A stretch of DNA of 64,000 nt from Crocinitomicaceae bacterium (lineage in GTDB: Bacteria > Bacteroidota > Bacteroidia > Flavobacteriales_D > Crocinitomicaceae), in the NCBI GenBank assembly GCA_029238665.1, contig JAQWFQ010000014.1:62001-126000 (forward strand), written 5' to 3'. Made by a program: the position numbers and the translations under genes. The notes under the pieces are model-generated. The model was not told the origin of the DNA, searched no databases, and worked only from the letters and a program-made list of their open reading frames with translations. Positions 25,930 to 34,067 of this stretch are shown here, piece after piece; positions within the stretch are counted from its first letter, which is position 1; each line of letters opens with the position of its first letter.

Positions 25930-27238
25930 CATCATTGCACTACTTTTTATTTGTTCGTCAAGTTTTGGACAGCGTGAATTATCTGCAACAGATGCCGTAT
26001 TTACAGCCCTAGAAAACAATTATCAACTATTGATTTCTGAAAAACAAACCGACATTGCAAAGAAAAATAACCGTTGGTCCGAAGCAGGGTTATTCCCAAC
26101 CGTAGACTTAGTTGTTGCTCAAAACAATACGATTCAAGACAATACAAACAATCCATTTACATTTACACCTGGAATTATTCTTTCGCAGAGCATCAATCCT
26201 TCGTTGAGTTTAAACTGGAATATCTTTAGTGGTTTTAGAGTAAAGATGTCTAAGCAACGTTTAGAACAACTAGAAACACAAAGCTCAAACAATGCAACTG
26301 CTGTAATCGAGAACACCATTCAGGACGTGTTAAAAGCCTACTATACGGCTCAACTTCAAAACAATCGAAAGGTTTTATTTTTGGACATCATGGCGACATC
26401 TAGAAAACGCTTTAAATACTATGAACTGAAAGAAAAATACAGCAGCTCAAACTCACTTGAATTGTTACAGTTTAGAAATCAATACTTAACGGATAGTACA
26501 AACTACTTGATGCAAGATATTTCTTGTAAAAATGCCATGCGCAACCTCACCCTATTAATGAATGATACAACTGAAACTGATTTTATCTTAACGGATGCTA
26601 TTGATCTTGTTATCGGTGATGTAAACTTTAACGATGCCGAACACGAAATGTTTGCGAACAACCAAAATTTAAAGAACCAGTACATCTCTTTAGAATTACA
26701 ACACACACAAACGGGTTTACAACGCTCTTTTTTATACCCTACATTAAGCTTTCAAGCAGGAGTAAATCCAGGGTGGTCAAACCTCAGAGAGCTAAAGGAT
26801 GGTAACCTTGAAATAGAAACACAAAATCTATCATACTACGGAAACTTGAACCTTCGATACACGCTATTTAACAATTGGAAAAATAAACGCGCTGTTGAAG
26901 TCTCAAAAATTCAAGAGCAAATTGCTGAACTGAAGGTAGAGAATATGAAAAAGACGCTTTCCAGTACACTCCAAAATTTAATTGATCTTTATCGCGTTAG
27001 AACACAGCTGGTAACTATCTCGAAAGAAAATGTTATTTATGCGGAAAAAGCGTACAAATTAGCTGAAGATCGCTACAACCTAGGAACAATTAATTCAATT
27101 GATTTAGCCAGTTTTCAGATGACCTATCAAAACACGACCATTCAGCATTACGAAAACCTATTCAACCGAATGGACACCTACTTGGAGATTTACAAGATGT
27201 CAGGGAAAATTGGTTTAGAACTTCCTAGTTCGAAATAA
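25910..27238 (+). CDS. TolC-family outer-membrane efflux channel
   Basis: A 442-residue protein with a signal peptide (cleavage near SSFGQ-R, about residue 20) and the OEP repeat structure: ATDAVFTALENNYQLLISEK as the first helix and, in the second half, EHEMFANNQNLKNQYISLEL and later KAYKLAEDRYNLGTINSIDL, the standard end of the repeat. TolC proteins form trimeric channels in the outer membrane. It overlaps the pump gene by 20 bases, so the three subunits are probably made together. The mature protein is at the usual length for this family. Confidence 0.93.
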   Translation: MTLKINSIIALLFICSSSFGQRELSATDAVFTALENNYQLLISEKQTDIAKKNNRWSEAGLFPTVDLVVAQNNTIQDNTNNPFTFTPGIILSQSINPSLSLNWNIFSGFRVKMSKQRLEQLETQSSNNATAVIENTIQDVLKAYYTAQLQNNRKVLFLDIMATSRKRFKYYELKEKYSSSNSLELLQFRNQYLTDSTNYLMQDISCKNAMRNLTLLMNDTTETDFILTDAIDLVIGDVNFNDAEHEMFANNQNLKNQYISLELQHTQTGLQRSFLYPTLSFQAGVNPGWSNLRELKDGNLEIETQNLSYYGNLNLRYTLFNNWKNKRAVEVSKIQEQIAELKVENMKKTLSSTLQNLIDLYRVRTQLVTISKENVIYAEKAYKLAEDRYNLGTINSIDLASFQMTYQNTTIQHYENLFNRMDTYLEIYKMSGKIGLELPSSK

Positions 27239-27286
27239 ATAACATTCAAACGAGTATATTTAAATTCTTTAAAAAAACACTACGCT

Positions 27287-27294
27287 TAAATTTG
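27287..27294 (+). promoter_or_regulatory. Putative -7 box for pabB-tilS
   Basis: TAAATTTG matches TAnnTTTG and ends only 4 bases before the pabB ATG at 27299, so the transcript would start at or next to the start codon. It lies in the 60-base gap after tolC. Confidence 0.55.
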
Positions 27295-27298
27295 TCGG

Positions 27299-28501
27299 AT
27301 GAATCAAATTCCAACTTCATATTTGAATAGCAACAATGGAACTTCCATTTTAGCTTTTGGTGATGGTCCGATGGTTAAAATTACAGCATGTAATGCCGTT
27401 GATGCGATTCAGCGATTCATAGATGAGCATAAACACAAGCATATTTTTATATGCCTGAGTTATGACCTTAAAAATGATATTGAGCCCTTAGAATCAAACA
27501 ACGTTGATTTCATGAAATTTCCTAAAGCAATCCTCTGGGTTCCTGAAACAGTTGTTCGCTTTGACTCAGGTAATTTTAAATTTATTCAAGGATCTGAAAA
27601 CCCTGAATCGTTGGAGTTCATCCACAGCTTTCAACAGCAAGAAGTCAATGAAAGCTATGCTCCTTTCCCCTATAAATTAAGCCCTAGAACATCAAAGGAA
27701 ACGTATATAAATCATGTTTTAGAGATTCAACAAGAAATACAGCAAGGGAGCATTTACGAAGTAAATTACTGTCAAGAGTTTTTTGCTGAACACGTTAAAA
27801 TTGAAAATCCCTTAAACACGTACTTTAAGTTAAATAAGATTACAAAAGCGCCCTATTCTGCCTACATGAACATCGATGATTTTACGCTATTTTGTGGAAG
27901 TCCAGAGAGTTTTATTCGAAAAAAAGGTGCGCGCATTTACTCCTCCCCAATAAAAGGAACTAAAAAACGAGGACACTCAGAAACAGAAGATGAGGCATTA
28001 AAAAAAGCTCTACTAAGCGATCCTAAAGAACGGGCTGAAAACATTATGATTGTGGACCTAGTTCGGAATGATTTGTCGCGTATTGCAACTCCAAACTCTG
28101 TTCAAGTAGATGAGCTACTCGGTATTCATTCATTCGAAACGGTACATCAAATGATTTCTACAATTTCATGTGAAGTACCAAAAAAGCTCGCATTTAAAGA
28201 CATTCTCAATGCTACTTTTCCAATGGGATCAATGACTGGAGCCCCCAAATTTAGTGCGATGAATATCATTGAAGAACATGAAGATTTTAAAAGAGGAATC
28301 TACTCAGGGTCAATTGGTTATTTAAAACCAAATGGTGATTTTGACCTCAACGTTATAATTCGAACATTGATTCACAATAAACAAACAAACTATTTATCTT
28401 GCCCAGTTGGTGGTGCAATCACTATTAAATCTAGTCCTGAAGCTGAATATGACGAGTGTTTAGTCAAAATAAAAGGTATTTTAGATCAAATGAATGCTTA
28501 A
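27299..28501 (+). CDS. pabB: Aminodeoxychorismate synthase component I (PabB)
   Basis: The 400-residue chorismate-utilising enzyme carries YEVNYCQEF, PYSAYMNI, the active-site SPIKGTKKRG, ENIMIVDLVRNDLSRIA, and GSMTGAPKFSAM. The PIKGT motif (lysine nucleophile) identifies PabB, which makes 4-amino-4-deoxychorismate for folate; anthranilate synthase has PIAGT. The N-terminal 100 residues are short and divergent. The folK gene for the same pathway lies 22 kb away. The 3' end overlaps tilS by 8 bases, so the two genes form an operon, a pairing I recall in other Bacteroidota. The glutamine amidotransferase partner PabA is not in the window. Confidence 0.9.
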   Translation: MNQIPTSYLNSNNGTSILAFGDGPMVKITACNAVDAIQRFIDEHKHKHIFICLSYDLKNDIEPLESNNVDFMKFPKAILWVPETVVRFDSGNFKFIQGSENPESLEFIHSFQQQEVNESYAPFPYKLSPRTSKETYINHVLEIQQEIQQGSIYEVNYCQEFFAEHVKIENPLNTYFKLNKITKAPYSAYMNIDDFTLFCGSPESFIRKKGARIYSSPIKGTKKRGHSETEDEALKKALLSDPKERAENIMIVDLVRNDLSRIATPNSVQVDELLGIHSFETVHQMISTISCEVPKKLAFKDILNATFPMGSMTGAPKFSAMNIIEEHEDFKRGIYSGSIGYLKPNGDFDLNVIIRTLIHNKQTNYLSCPVGGAITIKSSPEAEYDECLVKIKGILDQMNA

Positions 28502-29741
28502 TCTCAGCTCACATATCGCTACTGAATGGAATCATTTGAAAGGTAAAAACATTTATGTTTCGTGCAGCGCTGGAGTTGATTCTACAGTTCTTGCTTTTAT
28601 CCTAAAACAATTAGCCTTTAAGGTTAGTGTTCTGCATGTAAACTACCAGTTAAGAGGTGAAGACTCTAATTTAGATGCTCTTTTTGTAAAAGCATTTTGC
28701 CGTCGTGAACGAATCACTTGCCTTCAAAAAACAATTAACCTTCAAAATCAACTAGAAAACGGAGGTAATTTACAAGAAACCGCACGCAATGAACGATACG
28801 CTTGGTTCAAGCAGATTATAGATTCAAACCCTGACAACTATGTTGCACTAGGGCACCATCAAGATGATCAGGTCGAAACATTTTTCTTAAACCTTAGTCG
28901 AAAATCAGGACTCATGGGCCTATCGTGTATGTTAAAAGAACACAACAACATCATTCGCCCTTTACTCGATTTTTCAAGAGCTGAAATTATTGAATATGCC
29001 AACCAAAAAGAAATTAATTGGAGAGAAGACAAATCGAATACTTCCAATAAATACCGTAGAAATTTATTACGAAATGTTTTACTTCCTGAATTAAAATCAG
29101 AAATTCCATCACTTGATAAGAGCGTTCTAAAGCTCGTCAGAGCATTTCAACATACACAAGCGGAAGTTTCAAAAAAGATACAACCAATAACTCAACGTTT
29201 TATCGAACAAGCTTGTATAGACATTAAGAAACTCAACAAATTAAACGACACTGAAACAATTGAATTCTTACGGCAATTAAACCAACCCGCAACAGCCATG
29301 GCTGAGCTCTTGAAGTTATCTAACGCTCAAAAAGGAAAGAAAATTAAATGGGGAAACAGCTGGTTAATTAATGAAGGAGAAGTGCTACTACTAAAACAAA
29401 ACAGTGAACTAAAACAACCTTCTACACTCAACATAGAGCAGGTTACAACACTACCAACTCGCTTTAATAAAGAAGTAATTTACTTAGACAAACAAAAAAC
29501 TCAAGGAAACCTGCACGTGAGGTTGTGGCAAGTTGGCGATCGCATCTATCCTGTTGGAATGAAAGGTTCCAGACTTATTTCAGACATCATTTCAGATGCA
29601 AAACTAACAGCAAGTCAAAAAGAAGGTGTAAGGGTTGTGCATGACGATGAACAAATTCACTGGTGTGTCGGCTTTACAGTAGGAAGAAAAGCAATTGCCG
29701 AAGTAGACTCCAAAAACATGCTAAAACTTACTATTTCGTAA
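28494..29741 (+). CDS. tilS: tRNA(Ile)-lysidine synthetase
   Basis: TilS attaches lysine to C34 of the AUA-reading tRNA-Ile. The 415-residue protein begins with an N-type ATP pyrophosphatase domain: P-loop SCSAGVDSTVLA (usual form SGGxDS, so one Gly is Ala here), VLHVNYQLRGEDSNLDALFV, GHHQDDQVETFFLNLSR, RPLLDFSRAEI, and WREDKSNTSNKYRRNLLRN. The C-terminal TilS domain includes VRLWQVGDRIYPVGMKGSRL and KLTASQKEGVRVV. Length and domain order are standard. It overlaps pabB and, at its 3' end, the convergent pafA gene by 11 bases. The gene is essential where studied. Confidence 0.95.
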   Translation: MLNLSSHIATEWNHLKGKNIYVSCSAGVDSTVLAFILKQLAFKVSVLHVNYQLRGEDSNLDALFVKAFCRRERITCLQKTINLQNQLENGGNLQETARNERYAWFKQIIDSNPDNYVALGHHQDDQVETFFLNLSRKSGLMGLSCMLKEHNNIIRPLLDFSRAEIIEYANQKEINWREDKSNTSNKYRRNLLRNVLLPELKSEIPSLDKSVLKLVRAFQHTQAEVSKKIQPITQRFIEQACIDIKKLNKLNDTETIEFLRQLNQPATAMAELLKLSNAQKGKKIKWGNSWLINEGEVLLLKQNSELKQPSTLNIEQVTTLPTRFNKEVIYLDKQKTQGNLHVRLWQVGDRIYPVGMKGSRLISDIISDAKLTASQKEGVRVVHDDEQIHWCVGFTVGRKAIAEVDSKNMLKLTIS

Positions 29742-31368
29742 GCACCTCAAAGATAGGTTGACCTCTTAACGAATTCGGGTTCTGTAAATACAAAATGTGA
29801 GCAAGGGTTGCAGCAATCTCAGGTATACCAACCGTTCTAAATACCTCTTCTACCCCTATATTTTTTCCATACCACAACAAAGGGACATGTGTATCATAAC
29901 TGTATGCCGATCCGTGACTCGTTCCTTTTCGAGCCAATTCAGAATCGGTGTGCTTTGCAAGGTAACCAGGTTCCAGTGTAAAAATAACGTCCCCGCTTTC
30001 TGCATGATGATACCCTTTTCTAACCATATCCATCCATTCATCATCAATGGCAGTATTGTACAGTTGACTCCCTGTAAATACGCGTTTTACAGACACCCAT
30101 TCTTGAATTTCTGCAGCTACAAACTCAGCCACTTCTACTCGATCTAATTGCAATGCAGCAATACGCGCATGATTTAAGTAGATGTTTAAGTTATTCTGCA
30201 CAACAATTAAGTCTTCTCCATATTTGTTAACAACAGCCTCTCGTAATTGAGTCATGTGTTCATCAATAAAGAAATATCCTCCTGGAAGCTTGTTGTCAAT
30301 TAAATATTGTGGCACTGGAACTACCGCATGGTCTGCAGTTAAAAATAATGTAAAATTGTCCTTACCTACTTTTTTATTTAATGCTTGAATCAGGTTTTTA
30401 ATGTCCAAATCAAACCGAATATACATATCCTCAACTTCTACTGAGTAGGGGCCAAATGCATGCCCTAAAATATCTGGAGTTGAATAGCTTATACACAGCA
30501 TATCCGTTTGGTCATCTTGCCCTAGCTCTTCATTGTCAATTGAAGAAATTGCAAAATTTGTCAACAATGTATTTGAGAATGGCGTGTAAACAAACAATCC
30601 ATAATTATTCCCACTCTGAGTCATTTCGTTTAAATTGTATGGAAATGTTGGTGTCGTTTTACCCGGTAACAAATGCTCGTACGGTGAATTATCTGGGCCA
30701 CTTTCGGTGTAAGAATTAATATCCAAAATGGTATTCCACTCACCTTTCATCGTGTTTTCAATGTAATCATCAGCATTAAACTCACTTACCCAATTTGGCA
30801 ACTCTTTTTTGAAGAAACTGCTCGTAATAAAATCTCCTGTTGTGTAGTCGTACCAATACGAACCATCACTCAAATGACCACCTGGTAAAATAGCTCCTCG
30901 GTTTTTAATTGACATTGAAATAACCTTAGCAGTTGGATAGGTCATTTTTAGTTGATCTGTAATGGTATTCGCCTTAAGGTTAGTTGGTGAATAATAACCA
31001 TAGCTAGATGCTGTTCCTACTGGAGATACTGTAGAATCTTCAACACAATTAACTGTGCCTTGTTTATTTCTATCGTACCATTCGTTTGCAACAATACCAT
31101 GATTGTTAGGTGTAGTGCCCGTATAAATAGATGCATGTCCAGGCCCAGTATATGTTGGGATATAATTATACTGTGTGTTTCTACAATTCACCCCCTTGGA
31201 CATCAATTCTTTCAACCCTCCTTCGCTAAACTTATCGGAATAACGATACAGGTATTCATAACACATTTGGTCAACAACAATACCTACAACTAATTTAGGT
31301 GAATCCGTTTGTTGTGACTGAACGAAACCTACTGAAATAAGGGCTATTAAAAGGATTAAATTTCTCAT
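29731..31368 (-). CDS. pafA: PafA-type alkaline phosphatase
   Basis: The 545-residue periplasmic phosphatase has a signal peptide (1-18) and the PafA layout. Metal and active-site residues visible: VVGIVVDQM (D33), the nucleophile T74 in PTYTGPGHASIYTG, N95 in GIVANEWYDR, and K155 and R157 in IKNRGAILPGGH. The latter pair defines the PafA monoesterase subgroup. Further metal ligands lie in SYSTPDILGHAFG, LFLTADHAVV, and RKGTSHGSAYSYD. PafA releases phosphate from many monoesters without phosphate repression in flavobacteria. It is monocistronic, convergent with tilS, and 117 bases beyond the M14 peptidase stop. No PhoB-like box was recognised. Confidence 0.92.
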   Translation of the reverse strand: MRNLILLIALISVGFVQSQQTDSPKLVVGIVVDQMCYEYLYRYSDKFSEGGLKELMSKGVNCRNTQYNYIPTYTGPGHASIYTGTTPNNHGIVANEWYDRNKQGTVNCVEDSTVSPVGTASSYGYYSPTNLKANTITDQLKMTYPTAKVISMSIKNRGAILPGGHLSDGSYWYDYTTGDFITSSFFKKELPNWVSEFNADDYIENTMKGEWNTILDINSYTESGPDNSPYEHLLPGKTTPTFPYNLNEMTQSGNNYGLFVYTPFSNTLLTNFAISSIDNEELGQDDQTDMLCISYSTPDILGHAFGPYSVEVEDMYIRFDLDIKNLIQALNKKVGKDNFTLFLTADHAVVPVPQYLIDNKLPGGYFFIDEHMTQLREAVVNKYGEDLIVVQNNLNIYLNHARIAALQLDRVEVAEFVAAEIQEWVSVKRVFTGSQLYNTAIDDEWMDMVRKGYHHAESGDVIFTLEPGYLAKHTDSELARKGTSHGSAYSYDTHVPLLWYGKNIGVEEVFRTVGIPEIAATLAHILYLQNPNSLRGQPIFEVLTK

Positions 31369-31438
31369 TATTCTATTCTTAAACCCTAAAGGTATTCAAT
31401 TATTACCTCTCGGGGGTTAAACAATTCTTGCGTCGTAA

Positions 31439-31468
31439 AAAAAGGTGCTATTGAAACAGCACCTTTTT
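31439..31468 (-). terminator. Intrinsic terminator of the M14 peptidase gene
   Basis: An 11-bp perfect inverted repeat (31439-31449 with 31458-31468) has an 8-nt loop. On the minus strand it is followed by a run of U. It lies 18 bases beyond the peptidase stop codon. Confidence 0.85.
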
Positions 31469-31485
31469 AGTTTAAAAACAATTGA

Positions 31486-33858
31486 TTAATGAATCACAAC
31501 CAACTTTGAAGGCTGTGCAAAAACACCTCCACTTTCAATTTGAATGGTATAAACACCTCTACTTAATTTCGAAGTATCAATTTGAATTTTATTTGTTTGC
31601 TCATGAATAGCAGTTGACCAAGCCAACTTACCCGATTGATCAAACAGAGAAATAAATCCATTTGAGATTACATTAGAGGTACTAATAATAACAGATTCAT
31701 TTGCTGGGTTTGGAACTACTTTTGCAATGAATGTCGTTTCTAATAAACCTACATTAGAAACTTCTTCATTGAATGAAATTGTAAAATCATCAAAATAAAA
31801 CCCGTCTTCTCTAACACCGCCATCAGACTCTAATAAAAATCGAACTTTAATTACTTGCCCTAAATAATCGGATAGGTTAACTTCATCAAAAACCCACGCC
31901 CCTTGAAAACCTTCATAAACAGGTTCGTCATCTGGTTGAACACTGTTATTAGCACTGGTTCCAGCCGTAGTATAATTGGTACATTGCCCAATCCATGAAC
32001 TTCCCCCATCAACTGAAACCTGAAACTGGCAATAATCGTAATCAGCCTCTATTTCCCATTTTGCATAAAAAGAAATCATTGCATCCGTAGCATCTGTTAA
32101 GTCAATATTTTGATCGTACTCAAATGCTTCACTCGTATTGTTGGAATAATTGTTTGGGCTATCCGTAAAACTTGTTGAAGGAGAAACGAATTCGGACGTT
32201 GTTGTACCCCATGGTCCAGTCCAATTATTCATGTTTGATGCATCATCAAGAAACTGTAGCGTTAAGCTTCCATACGTTTTAACAATGGTGTCGTGCTTTG
32301 TCCACAAGCCATATCCTGTATTTAAAACATATTTAATTTCGTCCCCAAACTGAATGGCTGGGTCAAGTATAAACGAAATTGTTCCTGAGCTAGTTTCTCT
32401 AAGCTCAATGTCATAAACAACACCCGGTCCTACAGATTGAATGTTCAAGATTGGGGTAGCTGAAACAGTTATTGCTCCGTCTTCCCTACCCAAACGTTGA
32501 ACGTCATGATTAAAATCACCTGTCGTTGTCGCAACTGTTGAAGGGTCTGTATCGTTAACCGTCAAATACTTATGTGTCATATGAGACAAGATTAAATTCG
32601 GGAAAACCATCCCTTGACACGTCGGTATAACTTCTGTTGCTGCAGGCCAAAATGAAGAGCCAACCTCTGGGGTCATTGCAAAAATAGTATCTTTCATTCC
32701 CACGCCGTTGTCCACCTTGTACATATAATCGTCTGAATCTCCAGATGCTGGATATAGACCAGAACTCTTTTGAGGAGCATACCCATTTAATGAGCACATG
32801 TGTACTGTTAAGTCTGTAAAATAATCGTGATGGTCAGCAAATTCAGAATTTGTTGTCCCAATTGGGTGAAGCAACAAATTACCGTATGAATGAGCATTAA
32901 ACGCCGATGTAAACCCTATGTTTTCTGACAACCATTGCATTGCTTGGGTTTCTGGCTCCGAAAAAGCTGAAGACCCTGGAAAAACATCACTTGATTCATC
33001 ACTACTAACACCTGTCGTATTCCAACCGTATGCATAATTACGATTTAAATCTACACCTGGGTTACCAGAACCAACACCAACAGCTGGGTTCTTATTTTTT
33101 CTATGCATTCCAAATCCAGATGGATCTTGAGCTTCGTTGTGAACGTATCCATCTGCATTAATACAAGGAACAAAGTACATCTCTGTATTGTCCACTAAAT
33201 ATTGAACCTCTGCATTTGTCGCATAATTTTCTAGCAGGTACCACATATAGAAAATTGTTTGAGACATACTCATTGGCTCACGTGCATGGTGAATCGCTGA
33301 ATACAAAACCTTTGGCTCTGACGCTTCGTTTACAGATGGGTTGTCAGATATTTTAACATGAAATATTGACCTTCCCTCCCACGTTTGAAACGTTGAAACA
33401 GGCGCTTTAACTGTAATCAAATTCGGATACATTGCAGCCATATCATCTAATGCATTTAACATTTGTTGATAGGTATAAAACCCAGCATACGAACTTGGGT
33501 TTGTTTCAAAGTTAGCAGGGACAGTAGGAATAAAAGCGCTACTTCCTCCACTTTGATCGCACACTGCATTCTTTTCAGAATACGAAGCATTTAAGTTTCG
33601 TTGTTGATAATGCGCTTTTACATCGTCGATAAGCACTTCAAACATAAAGCCATTCCCTGCAATAATTTCAAGCTCTTGTGCTGAGAAATCACTAATAAAA
33701 AAGGTGTTTCGTTTTTGAACACCGTGGTCAACGGGAACGCCTAGTTGAGCTAATTGTTGTAACCCATCAGAATCGGTATAAATTTTAACCTTTGAATATT
33801 GTTGCGCATAAGAGAAACTAGCGCATAGCAAAGCTAGAAAAGTGAGTATTTTTTTCAT
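31486..33858 (-). CDS. Secreted M14 zinc carboxypeptidase with C-terminal type IX sorting domain
   Basis: The 790-residue protein has a signal peptide (1-19), a propeptide-like region, an M14 domain (about 125-430), a MAM/immune-inhibitor-A-like beta domain (about 545-695; YCQFQVSVDGGSSWIGQC, VKVRFLLESDGGV-like), and a C-terminal sorting domain from about 708 (KVVPNPANESVIIS to the end). Zinc ligands appear as H191-A-R-E194 and H323 (NAHSYG), the catalytic glutamate as E398 (MTPEVGSS), and NRNYAYG is the substrate-binding block. Type A sorting domains direct cargo to T9SS for secretion or surface attachment. Monocistronic; divergent from sppA. Likely degrades external proteins. Confidence 0.93.
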   Translation of the reverse strand: MKKILTFLALLCASFSYAQQYSKVKIYTDSDGLQQLAQLGVPVDHGVQKRNTFFISDFSAQELEIIAGNGFMFEVLIDDVKAHYQQRNLNASYSEKNAVCDQSGGSSAFIPTVPANFETNPSSYAGFYTYQQMLNALDDMAAMYPNLITVKAPVSTFQTWEGRSIFHVKISDNPSVNEASEPKVLYSAIHHAREPMSMSQTIFYMWYLLENYATNAEVQYLVDNTEMYFVPCINADGYVHNEAQDPSGFGMHRKNKNPAVGVGSGNPGVDLNRNYAYGWNTTGVSSDESSDVFPGSSAFSEPETQAMQWLSENIGFTSAFNAHSYGNLLLHPIGTTNSEFADHHDYFTDLTVHMCSLNGYAPQKSSGLYPASGDSDDYMYKVDNGVGMKDTIFAMTPEVGSSFWPAATEVIPTCQGMVFPNLILSHMTHKYLTVNDTDPSTVATTTGDFNHDVQRLGREDGAITVSATPILNIQSVGPGVVYDIELRETSSGTISFILDPAIQFGDEIKYVLNTGYGLWTKHDTIVKTYGSLTLQFLDDASNMNNWTGPWGTTTSEFVSPSTSFTDSPNNYSNNTSEAFEYDQNIDLTDATDAMISFYAKWEIEADYDYCQFQVSVDGGSSWIGQCTNYTTAGTSANNSVQPDDEPVYEGFQGAWVFDEVNLSDYLGQVIKVRFLLESDGGVREDGFYFDDFTISFNEEVSNVGLLETTFIAKVVPNPANESVIISTSNVISNGFISLFDQSGKLAWSTAIHEQTNKIQIDTSKLSRGVYTIQIESGGVFAQPSKLVVIH

Positions 33859-33890
33859 TTTATAGTTCTATAGTTCCCTGCAATTTAATC

Positions 33891-33940
33891 ACTTTTTATG
33901 ACAAACACCTTCCCTACAGGCTGAAGATTTCATAAAAAGT
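33891..33940. repeat. Inverted repeat between the M14 peptidase and sppA genes
   Basis: ACTTTTTATGA (33891-33901) and TCATAAAAAGT (33930-33940) are perfect inverted copies of 11 bases separated by 28 bases. The centres are 39 bases apart, near four helical turns. They lie 33-82 bases upstream of the peptidase start, in the divergent region. They could bind a dimeric regulator or form a weak hairpin; the long spacer argues against a terminator. Confidence 0.6.
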
Positions 33941-34067
33941 ATGTTTTATAGCGTATTTTTCACTTATCCCATCTAAATACTGCTCAAACAGTATCATTTA
34001 CCACCTATACTTTTACCACTTAACAAGAATTAAAATATAGCTATTTTTAATTAAAATAAATCTGGTT

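Noticed and set aside
27299-28501. Anthranilate synthase component I
   Set aside because: The PIKGT active-site motif marks aminodeoxychorismate synthase; trp genes are not adjacent.
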